A DNA stretch of 64,000 bases from Pseudomonas simiae. Lineage in GTDB: Bacteria > Pseudomonadota > Gammaproteobacteria > Pseudomonadales > Pseudomonadaceae. The position numbers were made by a program, and so were the translations under genes. Below are positions 36,893-45,434 of the stretch, piece after piece. The notes under the pieces were generated by a model. The model was not told the origin of the DNA. It saw only the letters and a list, made by a program, of their open reading frames with translations, and searched no databases. The stretch spans positions 1 to 64,000 of the forward strand of contig NZ_FOKB01000004.1 in the NCBI RefSeq assembly GCF_900111895.1, read 5' to 3'. Numbering within the stretch: position 1 is the stretch's first letter; the number at the start of each line of letters is the position of its first letter.

Positions 36893-37675
36893 TTAGATCG
36901 CCACATGACAGTCATCGGGGTCGATAGGGATAAATGGAAAACATCGTGTGGTTAGAGAATACCCACCGTCAATCAAACCGTGCATCAAGCCGAGGCCATA
37001 GCCCGGGGTGATCCATGGGCGCCAGGGAATCGGGCCGCCTAGTGTTCGTGCTGTCTGCATTTCCTTGAGCAAGCCCGCGCAGAGGAGGTCTGCACAGAGA
37101 AGTCGATCCAGAAAGAGTGCTGCTTGCGAAATCGGGCCGATCAACAAGCTATGGTAAACCCATGCGGGGTCATAATTTGAGGCGCTTCCAAGAGGGGACG
37201 TTTGTAAGTCGGCTCGCGTTTTAGCAAAGCGAACGTTCGAGATACCCAGAGGGGAAAGAGCACGTTGAATCACCGCATCATCAAGCGTCAGATCAGTCAG
37301 CCGTTCAATTAGCCTGCCGATGAGTAAATAGCCGACATTCGAGTAACGCCAGCCGGTTCCGGAGGTGTATCGAAGTCAAGTACCGTCAAGGCGCCGCATC
37401 ATTTCATCTGCCGGCCATGCTGGCTCACCGTTAGCAACGGCGGTGTGATACTCCGCAAGTTCTCCGTAATCAGCCAAGCCGGCCTCGTGCCGCAGTAGCT
37501 GGCGTAACGTGAAAGGCTGATCGGGAATGGGGTCGTCCAAGCCGATCAGTCCGTCACGCACCAACGATAGGGCCGTCGCAGCCAAGACCGTTTTCGTGAA
37601 ACTCCACCAGGGGGCCATCAGTTCCAATCGGTCTGGCGTTTGTGGCTGACCATTTGACAAGAGTGAAATTAGCAT
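36893..37675 (-). pseudogene. Beta-lactamase-family serine hydrolase, interrupted by an in-frame stop
   Basis: The frame contains the class C/PBP-like motifs SFTK (S-x-x-K nucleophile) and RYSNVGYLLIGRL (Y-x-N). An in-frame TGA at 37376-37378 separates ...DEMMRRLDGT from LRYTSGTGWRYSNVG..., with no frameshift between the halves. The C-terminus ends in an unrelated-looking tail (TRCFPFIPID) where a K/H-T-G motif is expected, so the 3' end is also damaged. ATG 37675 is the likely original start. The gene abuts the recombinase at 37808 and was probably cut by element insertion. Readthrough is conceivable but unlikely given the second lesion. Confidence 0.8.
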
Positions 37676-37807
37676 TGGCTTCCCTGGAATGTTGAGCGGA
37701 TCGACAGCTCGACAAGATATCTCAATTACTCTTCTTCGCCGGGGTGAAGTCAGCCGTTTGTGCTGTGCTGAACGACTGTTTCTGGGCTTAGTGACACAGG
37801 GCAAGCG

Positions 37808-38716
37808 TCATCGTGCTAAATCGCCAAAGGGCGCGCTGGTGTCTATATAGCGAAGTGCCGACTGCACATCCTTCCAGCCGACATAATCCATCAATGCCTT
37901 CGTACCCCACTCATTGCGGCTGGCCCAGGTTGCGAAACCGCGGCGTAATGAATGCCCGCTGAGGCTTGCACCGTCCACGCCATTGCGGGCAAACGCCATC
38001 CGCAACAAGCGCGACACACTGTTCGGATTCAGGCCTTCTAGAGAGACATGGCCCCAGCGGTCGATCGCCCGAAACACCGGCCCCTTCTGCAATTCGCTGG
38101 CGTCCAGCCAGGCTTCATAGGCCTGTACCGGACAGAGACGTTTCAGCGCCGGGACGCTGACCGTGCGCCCCTGGTTTTGGCGATCAGTCTTGCCACTGCC
38201 CAAAAATATCTCCAGCCCCTTCCCCGTACGGACCTGGATGTGTTCGATACGCAGACGACATAAGTCATCGCTGCGAAAGGCTCGCCAGAACCCCAGCAGG
38301 ATCAACGCCTGGTCGCGCAGTGCACGCAGCCGTTCGCCAGCGGCGTCAGAAGCGGCCTGTTCGGACAAACCGGCGAGACATTCCTCCAACGCCTCCAATT
38401 GCAGAGCATCGGCTTGCTGCACCAGACGCGGGTGCTCGGCCTGAATCCCGCGCAAGACATCGCGGACTTTGGACTCCTTGGTAGGGTCCTGAAAACCATG
38501 ACGCTTGTGCCACTGCGCCAGCGCCGCCAGATGCGTGCGCAAGGTACTGCTGGATAGCAACTCGGCGTGCTCGGCGAGGTATCGCACCAGACTTTCACTG
38601 GAAGCGGGCAGCAATCCGCCCCACTCGTCTCCGAAGTGCGCGACCGCCTGACGATAGCGCCGCAGCGTGCTCTCGCGCCGTGCTGCTTTGAGGTACCGCT
38701 CCGCCGGGATTGTCAT
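37808..38716 (-). CDS. Tyrosine recombinase, TnpS-like, 302 aa
   Basis: ATG 38716 follows GAGGAA at eight bases and gives a normal start (MTIPAERYLKAARRESTLRRY). The N-terminal SAM-like core-binding domain spans about 5-100. The catalytic domain shows R148 (WRAFRSDDL), K176 (GSGKTDRQ), H255-x-x-R (SGHSLRRGFATWA), a W replacing the second His (GWKDVQ) and nucleophile Y290 (ALRYID). The gene is divergent from a KfrA-domain coiled-coil gene, exactly the tnpS-tnpT arrangement of Tn4651-type transposons, where the pair resolves cointegrates at the intergenic rst site. This role is inferred from architecture. Confidence 0.88.
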   Translation of the reverse strand: MTIPAERYLKAARRESTLRRYRQAVAHFGDEWGGLLPASSESLVRYLAEHAELLSSSTLRTHLAALAQWHKRHGFQDPTKESKVRDVLRGIQAEHPRLVQQADALQLEALEECLAGLSEQAASDAAGERLRALRDQALILLGFWRAFRSDDLCRLRIEHIQVRTGKGLEIFLGSGKTDRQNQGRTVSVPALKRLCPVQAYEAWLDASELQKGPVFRAIDRWGHVSLEGLNPNSVSRLLRMAFARNGVDGASLSGHSLRRGFATWASRNEWGTKALMDYVGWKDVQSALRYIDTSAPFGDLAR

Positions 38717-38892
38717 GCCATCTGTTCCTCGCATACCGCTAAAAACCAACCGTGCGCCGAAAAACTGCCTCACGTGTGGGAAATCAGCATTCTCAAACGT
38801 CAGTCCGTCGCCTGTTCGCACGTACTAGAGGACAGAAGTACACCCGTACTTACATACTCCATAACAAGCTACGAAATCGTAGGAGACATCTC
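38717..38892. promoter_or_regulatory. Candidate resolution site (rst-like) and divergent promoters
   Basis: The 176-bp region between the tnpS-like and tnpT-like genes contains the inverted repeat AAGTAC-ACCC-GTACTT (38836-38851), flanked by further GTACT/AGTAT-type half sites (about 38822 and 38854). In Tn4651 the equivalent intergenic region is the recombination site. The repeat could equally be the operator of the KfrA-domain protein. Confidence 0.5.
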
Positions 38893-39849
38893 ATGGCACG
38901 TGGTGGCATCAACAAGGCGCTGGTCCAGAAGGCTCGCGACGCACTGCAGGCTCGAGGCGTCCGGGCCAGCATTGACGCGGTGCGAGTCGAGTTGGGCAAC
39001 ACGGGCTCCAAAAGCACCATCCTGCGCTATCTGCAGGAGCTCAGTGCCGTGCAGGCGCCCTCAGACCCGGTAGCTCTGGAAGACGAACTGGTGCGCCTGA
39101 TCAGCAGTGTAGCCGAGCGGCTGCAAGAGGCAGCCAAACAAGCAGTCGCGAACGATCAAACCCGAGTCGATCAAGCCTGGCAGCGGCATGCGCAAGCTCA
39201 GGAGCAACAACGCGAACTAGTGGAATCTTTAAGGGATCAGGTCCGCCGCCTGGATGCACAGGTGGAAGAGCACCGCCAGCGCGAATTGGCGGCGCAGAGC
39301 TATGCCCGGGACCTGCAGACCCAGTTCGAGGCGCAGCAACGGCAATTGACTCACGTGCAGCAAACGCTAGATGAGCGTGAGGCCCACCTCACCGCCTTGA
39401 GTGAGCGTCACGATCACCTCAAAGCTTCGCGGGATCACTATCAGGAGCAACAACGGACTCAGCGAGAACAGGAACTGGCTCGTCACGATCAGCAGGTCCA
39501 GCAGTTGTCCAAAGAACTTCGGACCCTGCAGGCATCCTTGCTCGCCAAACAGGAAGAACTGGCCACTCTCAATAGAGCCAACGAACGGCTGCTCACCGAG
39601 TCGCGCCTGGCTAGCCGACAGGCACTTACCGACTCGCGGGATTACAGCCAGGCCAGAGTCGAGTGGCAACAACTCGCCCATCGTCATCAGCAGGCACAGG
39701 CCCAGTGGCAAACGGAGGAGGCAGAATTACGCGAACGTCTGCGCGCGGCTCTGCTCAAGCAGCGCAGCGATGCTCTGTACCGACGGCATGAGCAGCGGCA
39801 GATTCTTCAACTGCAACGCCTGTTAGAAACGTCGGCGCATCGCGCATGA
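38893..39849 (+). CDS. KfrA-N-domain DNA-binding coiled-coil protein, TnpT-like, 318 aa
   Basis: ATG 38893 has GGAGA six bases upstream. Residues 1-55 (MARGGINKALVQKARDALQA...ASIDAVRVELGNTGSKSTILRYLQEL) form the KfrA N-terminal winged-helix-like DNA-binding domain. Residues 80-310 are a near-continuous Gln/Glu/Arg-rich coiled coil with heptads (RRLDAQVEEHRQRELAAQS). This two-part layout and size match TnpT, the accessory factor that stimulates TnpS recombination and binds the rst site. It may also act as transcriptional regulator of the pair. Confidence 0.85.
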   Translation: MARGGINKALVQKARDALQARGVRASIDAVRVELGNTGSKSTILRYLQELSAVQAPSDPVALEDELVRLISSVAERLQEAAKQAVANDQTRVDQAWQRHAQAQEQQRELVESLRDQVRRLDAQVEEHRQRELAAQSYARDLQTQFEAQQRQLTHVQQTLDEREAHLTALSERHDHLKASRDHYQEQQRTQREQELARHDQQVQQLSKELRTLQASLLAKQEELATLNRANERLLTESRLASRQALTDSRDYSQARVEWQQLAHRHQQAQAQWQTEEAELRERLRAALLKQRSDALYRRHEQRQILQLQRLLETSAHRA

Positions 39850-39890
39850 AACCTTTCCTATGCAAACAGTGTTCGGGGCCTTGCCACGTG

Positions 39891-40829
39891 CTAGCCCTCG
39901 AGAGATCGGTCTACTCGTACCGCACTGGGCACGTCGAGCCGTGGGTCCAACGCCCTCATCGCTCTCATTAGTAAGGGCGGGCACCGACGCACGCCATGGT
40001 TCAGACTGCCCTGCAGCTTTTTTTCAAACGCTTTGCCACCAATACGGAGACACCAGAGCATCGCAATAGCGCACCGCGCGGTGCGATCATCGGCGGGCAA
40101 CCATCCCCACTCCTTCAGATCGGCGAACCGTTCGTTGCACAAAACACATTGATCAGCAAACGCGGCGGCGTCGACCGGCCAATCAGGCTGTGACGGATTG
40201 GGCTCCAGCCCTCTGGCGCGTAACCAATTGTCAATGAGTAACCACAGGTCAGCAAAACAGCCTTGGCACTCAGGCGAGAGCGACGCGAGGGTCAGGTAGT
40301 CGTTGAAATATTTATGCAACCACAGGCGCTGCGGCATCCGGCGCGGGCAGCGGCAGCCTACCAGGGCCAGTGGCATCGCCAGCCTGCTCCAATCCGGTAT
40401 ACCCAGCGCCCAACTCATCCGCGCATTGACGCGACAGCGATAGGAACTAGGGACTAGGGCACGGCAACTGGGCAGAAGGTCCTGTAGAAAGGCCGCGGGC
40501 CTCTCAGCGTCTTCCGAGTCCCAAGTTAGCAACGTCCACAACGGATTCTGCAACACCTGATTGAGCACCGGGAAGGCTGCAATCAGACGCTTTAGGCAAT
40601 GGGTCTGCAACTGGCTCCCGTCATCCAGTAGGCGCAGCCATTTGGGATTGGCTACGCCTCCGCCAGCGATCACTTGACCGCCCGGTACGGCATAGAGATA
40701 CGGACGATCCAGATAGTCGCACCACCGGGCAAATTCGTTCCGGTCACGAGCCCCCGATATCTGGTACATCTGGGCGCCTAGGAAACGGTTGCGACAGCGG
40801 CATATTGCAACTCTCGAAAGTGTCGACAC
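39891..40829 (-). CDS. Cys-rich uncharacterised protein between tnpT-like and tnsA-like genes, 312 aa
   Basis: GTG 40829 is preferred because AGGAG lies at suitable distance; the frame is open up to 40922 and an ATG exists at 40769. The protein has zinc-ligand-like pairs: CRCRNR near the N-terminus, CRCPRR, SPECQGC (C-x2-C) and DQCVLCNERF (C-x2-C), plus many Trp and Leu. It converges on the tnpT-like gene (41 bp between stops). I know no family. Its fixed place inside the transposition module suggests a role in target choice or regulation, but that is inference. Confidence 0.65.
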   Translation of the reverse strand: MSTLSRVAICRCRNRFLGAQMYQISGARDRNEFARWCDYLDRPYLYAVPGGQVIAGGGVANPKWLRLLDDGSQLQTHCLKRLIAAFPVLNQVLQNPLWTLLTWDSEDAERPAAFLQDLLPSCRALVPSSYRCRVNARMSWALGIPDWSRLAMPLALVGCRCPRRMPQRLWLHKYFNDYLTLASLSPECQGCFADLWLLIDNWLRARGLEPNPSQPDWPVDAAAFADQCVLCNERFADLKEWGWLPADDRTARCAIAMLWCLRIGGKAFEKKLQGSLNHGVRRCPPLLMRAMRALDPRLDVPSAVRVDRSLEG

Positions 40830-41689
40830 TTTGTCATCTCCTGCGGCCCGTAGCCCCAGTACATAACTATAGAACGCTACGAAACAGAAGCCAGCGCATC
40901 TCGTCACCCATGCCGACGTCACAGGCTATAACCGTTCATGACAGAGTAATGCGAAAACTGGGTCGCGCTAAGTCTCTGACGTGTCTAGATATATACAGTG
41001 CCTATCGTGAATTTAGCGCCAATTTTGTCGTTTGACGGCCTGTCATCTCTCGCCAGCTAATGCGCAACCTCGGTGAGTGTAAGCCGTTGATCCTTATAGC
41101 CATAGCCAATATCTATCTCAAAATTTAGAGGAATTTCCGTTAGCAGTATGAATGTACGTACCGGCCTACAGTGAGCTGGCGATCCGGCACTTTGCTTGGA
41201 TCTACCTGAAGGACATGACCATGCATCGCCATCGATTGTACCTGCGCAGTATCCCGCCATTACGGCGGCCTATAGCCCTAGATAACACCTCGCATAGACA
41301 ATTCGGTCCCCCGCCTTGGCGCACCAGCCTCTCTCACCACTGCGTCCAAGCACACCCCCAACAGGCCGGTCGGGCGGAGGCGCCTAGTGATGTCGGGGGA
41401 CAGACTATGCACCAACGCAATCTTGTCGCAGCGTTGGCCACTTCACTGAACGATACCGGGCTGCGTATTCCCCACGCAGGAGTCCGGCACCGTGCACAGA
41501 TCATTGGCCGGATCTTCGCCGCGATGACCTTGGCGCTCAGCCCCCTATTGTCGCGACGATGGTCTCCTCGAAGACCCTGCTAGCGCTAATTGGGCACTTA
41601 TATCCCATGACGTGCTGCGTGGAGGTCAGCTTGCTTGACAGTCATGACTGCTTAACTCAGCGCGCCCCCCCCCCCGGAGGAACACGATC
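40830..41689. other. ~860-bp region upstream of the tns operon
   Basis: It holds the divergent promoters for the Cys-rich gene and the tns genes, and a 16-bp perfect palindrome at its left edge (AAAGTGTCGACACTTT, 40817-40832). A plus-strand frame at 41215-41583 (MTMHRHRLYLRSIPPLRRP...) has a possible GAAGGA upstream but an atypical Arg/Pro-rich composition; I do not call it a gene. A run of ten C occurs just before the tnsA ribosome-binding site. Confidence 0.45.
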
Positions 41690-42337
41690 ATGCTTGTAAC
41701 ATCTAGGGATTGTCTCGAAAACCGGCCCCGTGCGCCCTTGAGCAAAGGACGCCCAGGGAGTCGAGTAACGTTTTTCCCGTCACGAAAAAACCATGGCCCG
41801 ATCACCTGCGGCAACCTCATGCAGGCTGATTATTGCGTTCACCTCGAGTATCACCACGATGTCCGCACCTACCAGTGCCGCCCTCCAACCGTGTGCAAGG
41901 GTGAACTGCGCTACAAGGCCGACTTTCTCGTTGCGCTCAGCAACGGACCGTCGGTGTACCACAAGTTTCTGCTACCGGATGACCAGGCCAGGCCACACAT
42001 GCGTGACTGGACGAAGGCGGTCGAAGCCATGCTGCTGGAGCATGGAGTGCTATTCCGGTGGCTCATTCACGACAAACTGCCTCAGCGTCTGGTCACTCAA
42101 AACCTGAGGTACCTCTATCACCACAGCTTCAGCAGTTCTAAACGGGCAGCACTTGAAGTGCGTGCTCAGGTCGTCGCGCATGCCGGACAACAGACGACCA
42201 TTGCAGCACTGCTGGCTAGGGGTATCGCTCCCGCAGACATCAGCCACGCCATCTTTCTGAATGAGTTGCGGGTCAACCTTGAGCAGAAGCTCACGCCCGA
42301 AAGCAGGATCTACGGAGGCCATGATGGACATCTCTGA
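41690..42337 (+). CDS. TnsA-like transposase endonuclease subunit, probably catalytically degenerate, 215 aa
   Basis: GGAGGA is nine bases before ATG 41690. Residues 35-95 follow the TnsA pattern: NLMQADYCVHLEYHHDVRTY, then CRPPTV, then LRYKADFLVALSNG and VYHKFL. In active TnsA enzymes the helix normally carries a catalytic Glu (E-S-x-x-E-x-D) and the strand after Y-x-x-D-F ends in (E/Q)-V-K. Here the Glu positions are Gly/Gln and the strand reads V-Y-H-K, keeping only Asp and Lys. The C-terminal half is helical and may bind TnsC. It overlaps tnsB by 14 bp. If it is inactive, transposition would be replicative. Confidence 0.75.
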   Translation: MLVTSRDCLENRPRAPLSKGRPGSRVTFFPSRKNHGPITCGNLMQADYCVHLEYHHDVRTYQCRPPTVCKGELRYKADFLVALSNGPSVYHKFLLPDDQARPHMRDWTKAVEAMLLEHGVLFRWLIHDKLPQRLVTQNLRYLYHHSFSSSKRAALEVRAQVVAHAGQQTTIAALLARGIAPADISHAIFLNELRVNLEQKLTPESRIYGGHDGHL

Positions 42338-44213
42338 ATTTAAAATCGGTGAACACTACCGCTATCGCGGCCAGCGCTTTCAGGTCGTCGATCAACAAGG
42401 TGAAACCGTGCAACTGCGCGCCGTCGAAGGCCGCCGGATCGTATTGCGCCAAACCCGAGAAGTTCTACTACGTGCGATGAAGCGCTGTGACCTGGTCAAA
42501 GATCAGGAGGCGCCCATCGAGAAGGATCCACAGAAAATCCTTGCGGGGCTCCCCAAGCCTTACGCGGCTGCATTCGACCGACGCTGGCATTATGTGCATG
42601 CGCTCACCAAACGGTTTGGAGGGAAAATGCCGAGGGAGCGGAGCTCGCTGATGATCAGCGCTCTGGCTAATGACATCAAGGACATCAGTCCCCCCAGCTT
42701 CAGCACGGCCCGCAGTTGGGTACGGGCTTTCTGCAAATCGGGGCACAGCAGCCTTGCCCTTATACCCGGCCGACGGCAGAGAGCGAAACATCGCTTAGCC
42801 CTCCAGCCTTGGGAGGTTCAGCAGGTGATCAATCAACAGGTCAGCCAATTTTACCTGAAAGCTGAACCGGCCTGTAAAACTGAAGTGATCGATGCCATTG
42901 TCCTGGAGCTGGAAGCCTTCAACGACGGCAGACCCAGCCACGATCGCTTGAAGATCCCATCGGAATCGACCCTCAACCGTATCCTGCGAGAGCTCGACGC
43001 TTATGAAAGAGCGCTGGCTCAGCATGGCAGCAAATATGCCCAGAAACACCAGGGATGGACTCGCAAGCGGGATCGGCCTGGACGATTCTTCGAACTCGTC
43101 GAGGCCGACACGCAGCAGATGCACGTGATGGTAGTGGGCAGTGATGGAGAGGTCATTGGCCGCCCCTACTTGACGGTGTTCCTAGAGGTTTACACGCGGA
43201 TGCCGTATGCCTGGTCTATCGGATTTAATCCCCCCTCTTTGGACACGACCCTTCAGGCACTCAAGCGATCGTTATCCAGTGATAACACATACGCCGGTGT
43301 TGCCATCCGCTACGTTTTCGACAGCGGAGCCGAGTTCATCGCGCAGAATCTGCGTCGAATTATCGCCATGCTCGGCGGTGAGGTGTGCTATTGCGAGCCT
43401 GGTACCGGCAATCAGAAGCCTCACGTGGAAGCGTTCTTCGGAACTTGGTCGAAAGAAATCGCCCACGTGATGCGAGGCACGACTTTCTCGAACATCGGCG
43501 CACGGGGTGACTACAGCTCCGAAAAAAACGCTTGCATGACCATCGAGGACGTCAGAGACGCCTTCTCCCGCTGGGTGACGCAGGTGTACTGCGAACGCGT
43601 GCACAGCAGTCTGAACACGTCTCCCAATCGGGCTTGGGAAGCGGCGTACTCCGAGATGTTTCCGCCCCGGCGCTATTCACAGTCCGAATTACGCCAGCAC
43701 TTTCTCAGTGCGTTCCAAGCCTCTCCCCAACAGGGGCGGCTGCGCTACAACTCCCTGTTTTGGACCGGGCCGGCGGTAGGGTATCTGGCCAACCGCGAGC
43801 CCAAAGCAGAAAAGCTCCTGGTCTACTACGACCCGAGTGACCTCGGTCTGGCCTGGGCCTGCCATCCCAGTTATCCCGACGAGGTGTTGGAGCTGCAAGC
43901 TGTAGAGCCTGACTACCAGCAAGGCTTGACCATGCATCTTCATCAACTGACGCTTAAACGTCTGAGGGCCGAGCGTAAAAGCTTCGACTCGCACAAGGCG
44001 CGCCGCGCCAGGGTGGCACTGCTGCATGAGCTAGCCCTAGTAAAGACGCCGGCCCAACGGCGTAAACACAGCCGAGCCGAAGAACAGGGCTCATTGCAGC
44101 CCAAGACCCGGCGCGCTGGCAGCGGCGGCAAACAGCAGCCGCTGAAACCGCAGCCCACGACCTACCGTTACCACGACAACACACCCGACGACTATTCGTC
44201 TGAGGAGATCTAA
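42324..44213 (+). CDS. TnsB/TniA-like DDE transposase, 629 aa
   Basis: ATG 42324 is favoured by GGAGG five bases upstream (ATG 42321 is adjacent). N-terminal DNA-binding helices span about 1-240. The RNase-H-like catalytic core shows D at about 259 (VEADTQQM), D at about 331 (VFDSGAEF) and E at about 366 (NQKPHVEAFFGTW), followed by the Mu-type C-terminal beta barrel and a basic tail (RRKHSRAEEQ). It binds the element ends and joins 3' ends to target DNA. It is the third-largest gene of the module, and its binding sites should be the ATTTT-core repeats near 48000-48070. Confidence 0.92.
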   Translation: MDISEFKIGEHYRYRGQRFQVVDQQGETVQLRAVEGRRIVLRQTREVLLRAMKRCDLVKDQEAPIEKDPQKILAGLPKPYAAAFDRRWHYVHALTKRFGGKMPRERSSLMISALANDIKDISPPSFSTARSWVRAFCKSGHSSLALIPGRRQRAKHRLALQPWEVQQVINQQVSQFYLKAEPACKTEVIDAIVLELEAFNDGRPSHDRLKIPSESTLNRILRELDAYERALAQHGSKYAQKHQGWTRKRDRPGRFFELVEADTQQMHVMVVGSDGEVIGRPYLTVFLEVYTRMPYAWSIGFNPPSLDTTLQALKRSLSSDNTYAGVAIRYVFDSGAEFIAQNLRRIIAMLGGEVCYCEPGTGNQKPHVEAFFGTWSKEIAHVMRGTTFSNIGARGDYSSEKNACMTIEDVRDAFSRWVTQVYCERVHSSLNTSPNRAWEAAYSEMFPPRRYSQSELRQHFLSAFQASPQQGRLRYNSLFWTGPAVGYLANREPKAEKLLVYYDPSDLGLAWACHPSYPDEVLELQAVEPDYQQGLTMHLHQLTLKRLRAERKSFDSHKARRARVALLHELALVKTPAQRRKHSRAEEQGSLQPKTRRAGSGGKQQPLKPQPTTYRYHDNTPDDYSSEEI

Positions 44214-44477
44214 GGCCATGCACATGCCAATGTCGAGGCACTCGCCTGTGCCCTCTCAGACCCAGCTCGGTGCCAGCCAGCGATCACGACCACTCGCAGA
44301 GCATTGCCCTGTCAGTCACACGGGCTGCGCCAATCTCCGTCTCTGTTAGCGAAAAGCGATGTAGCCGGCTGCCGGCAACACTTCTTGGAGTGAGCCACAG
44401 CCGGGCTACCTCCCCGTCGTCAGTGTCCCCAACGCCCTGATAATCCGTCAGTGCGCACGCACAAAAGGTCCACCATC

Positions 44478-45434
44478 ATGGAGCTCGAGCGTCAGCAAGT
44501 GCTTAAAGCGTTCAAAAGCAAAATTGTCTTCCATCCGCGCTACCGGCACGCATTCTCGCAAATCCAGAATGCGATCGAGAATACGGAGGCACTAGGTGAA
44601 CCAGCGTGCGCCCTGCTTTGCGGCCCAAGCGGGACTGGGAAGTCCACGCTGTGTAATTACTTTCGCAAGCATTATGTCGCGGACGCAGAAACTCATCGTA
44701 AAGACGGCACTTACTCCAACCTCCCCGTCTTCTATTGCGAGGTCCCCTCACCGGCCACCGTCAAAGGCCTGATCACGAACATGTTGCGCATGCTGATTAA
44801 CGCTACCCCCAGTGGTACCGTTGAGAAGCTAACCCATCAGCTCATCACGTGTCTTAAAACATCTCAGGTAAGGGTGATTTTTCTCGACGAAATTCAACGC
44901 CTCTGCATCACCACCGTGGCCGAGAAGGTACGACTGGACTCCCTGCAATGGATTGTTTCGCTGCTCAACGGCTCCGGAATTCCGGTGATCCTTTCAGGCA
45001 CCTGCCTGTGCCGTAACATTCGCCGCGAAGACGAAGCCTTTGAAAACAGGTATCCATACTTCGCCGAGCTTTCAAACTTCCGCTATGAAACAGGAGATAA
45101 CTCCGACTACTACGCGACGTTGAAACATCTGGACAGGGCGATGTATCAGGTAGCTCCGCTCGAAAGAGGTGTCCACCTTAATGATCCAACGATCGCGGCT
45201 CCTCTGTTTGTGGGTACCAGAGGCAATCTAAAACGCATGCGTTTGATCATCAACGATGCGCTGAAGACGTGCCTGTACCGCAATGAGAAGCTCGAGTTGA
45301 AGATGGATGATTTCATTACGGCTTGCCAGTACGCAGACATGCCGAAAAATTTGTCAGACGGAAATCCCTTCGGACTGTCTTATGACGACGCGTTGAAACT
45401 CATTTTGGATTGTGAGGAGACGGAGGGTGAGTAA
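44478..45434 (+). CDS. TnsC/TniB-like AAA+ ATPase, 318 aa
   Basis: The start at ATG 44478 gives MELERQQVLKAFKSKIVFHPRY. Walker A GPSGTGKST (about 48-56), Walker B VIFLDEIQRL (about 132-141) and the sensor-like IPVILSGT are clear. The family forms ATP-dependent filaments that link the target selector (TniQ/TnsD) to the TnsAB transposase. The gene lies 264 bp after tnsB and overlaps the tniQ-like gene by 8 bp. Confidence 0.92.
   Translation: MELERQQVLKAFKSKIVFHPRYRHAFSQIQNAIENTEALGEPACALLCGPSGTGKSTLCNYFRKHYVADAETHRKDGTYSNLPVFYCEVPSPATVKGLITNMLRMLINATPSGTVEKLTHQLITCLKTSQVRVIFLDEIQRLCITTVAEKVRLDSLQWIVSLLNGSGIPVILSGTCLCRNIRREDEAFENRYPYFAELSNFRYETGDNSDYYATLKHLDRAMYQVAPLERGVHLNDPTIAAPLFVGTRGNLKRMRLIINDALKTCLYRNEKLELKMDDFITACQYADMPKNLSDGNPFGLSYDDALKLILDCEETEGE

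Noticed and set aside
21365..40938. GCTATAACCGTTCA occurs at 21365-21378 and 40925-40938, with a partial copy near 47991.
   Set aside because: Several 14-bp repeats are expected by chance in 64 kb; no regular spacing or context supports a shared function.
41215..41583. Possible gene upstream of tnsA (MTMHRHRLYLRS...).
   Set aside because: Arg/Pro-rich composition, no recognisable fold and only a weak ribosome-binding site; probably a chance frame in the promoter region.
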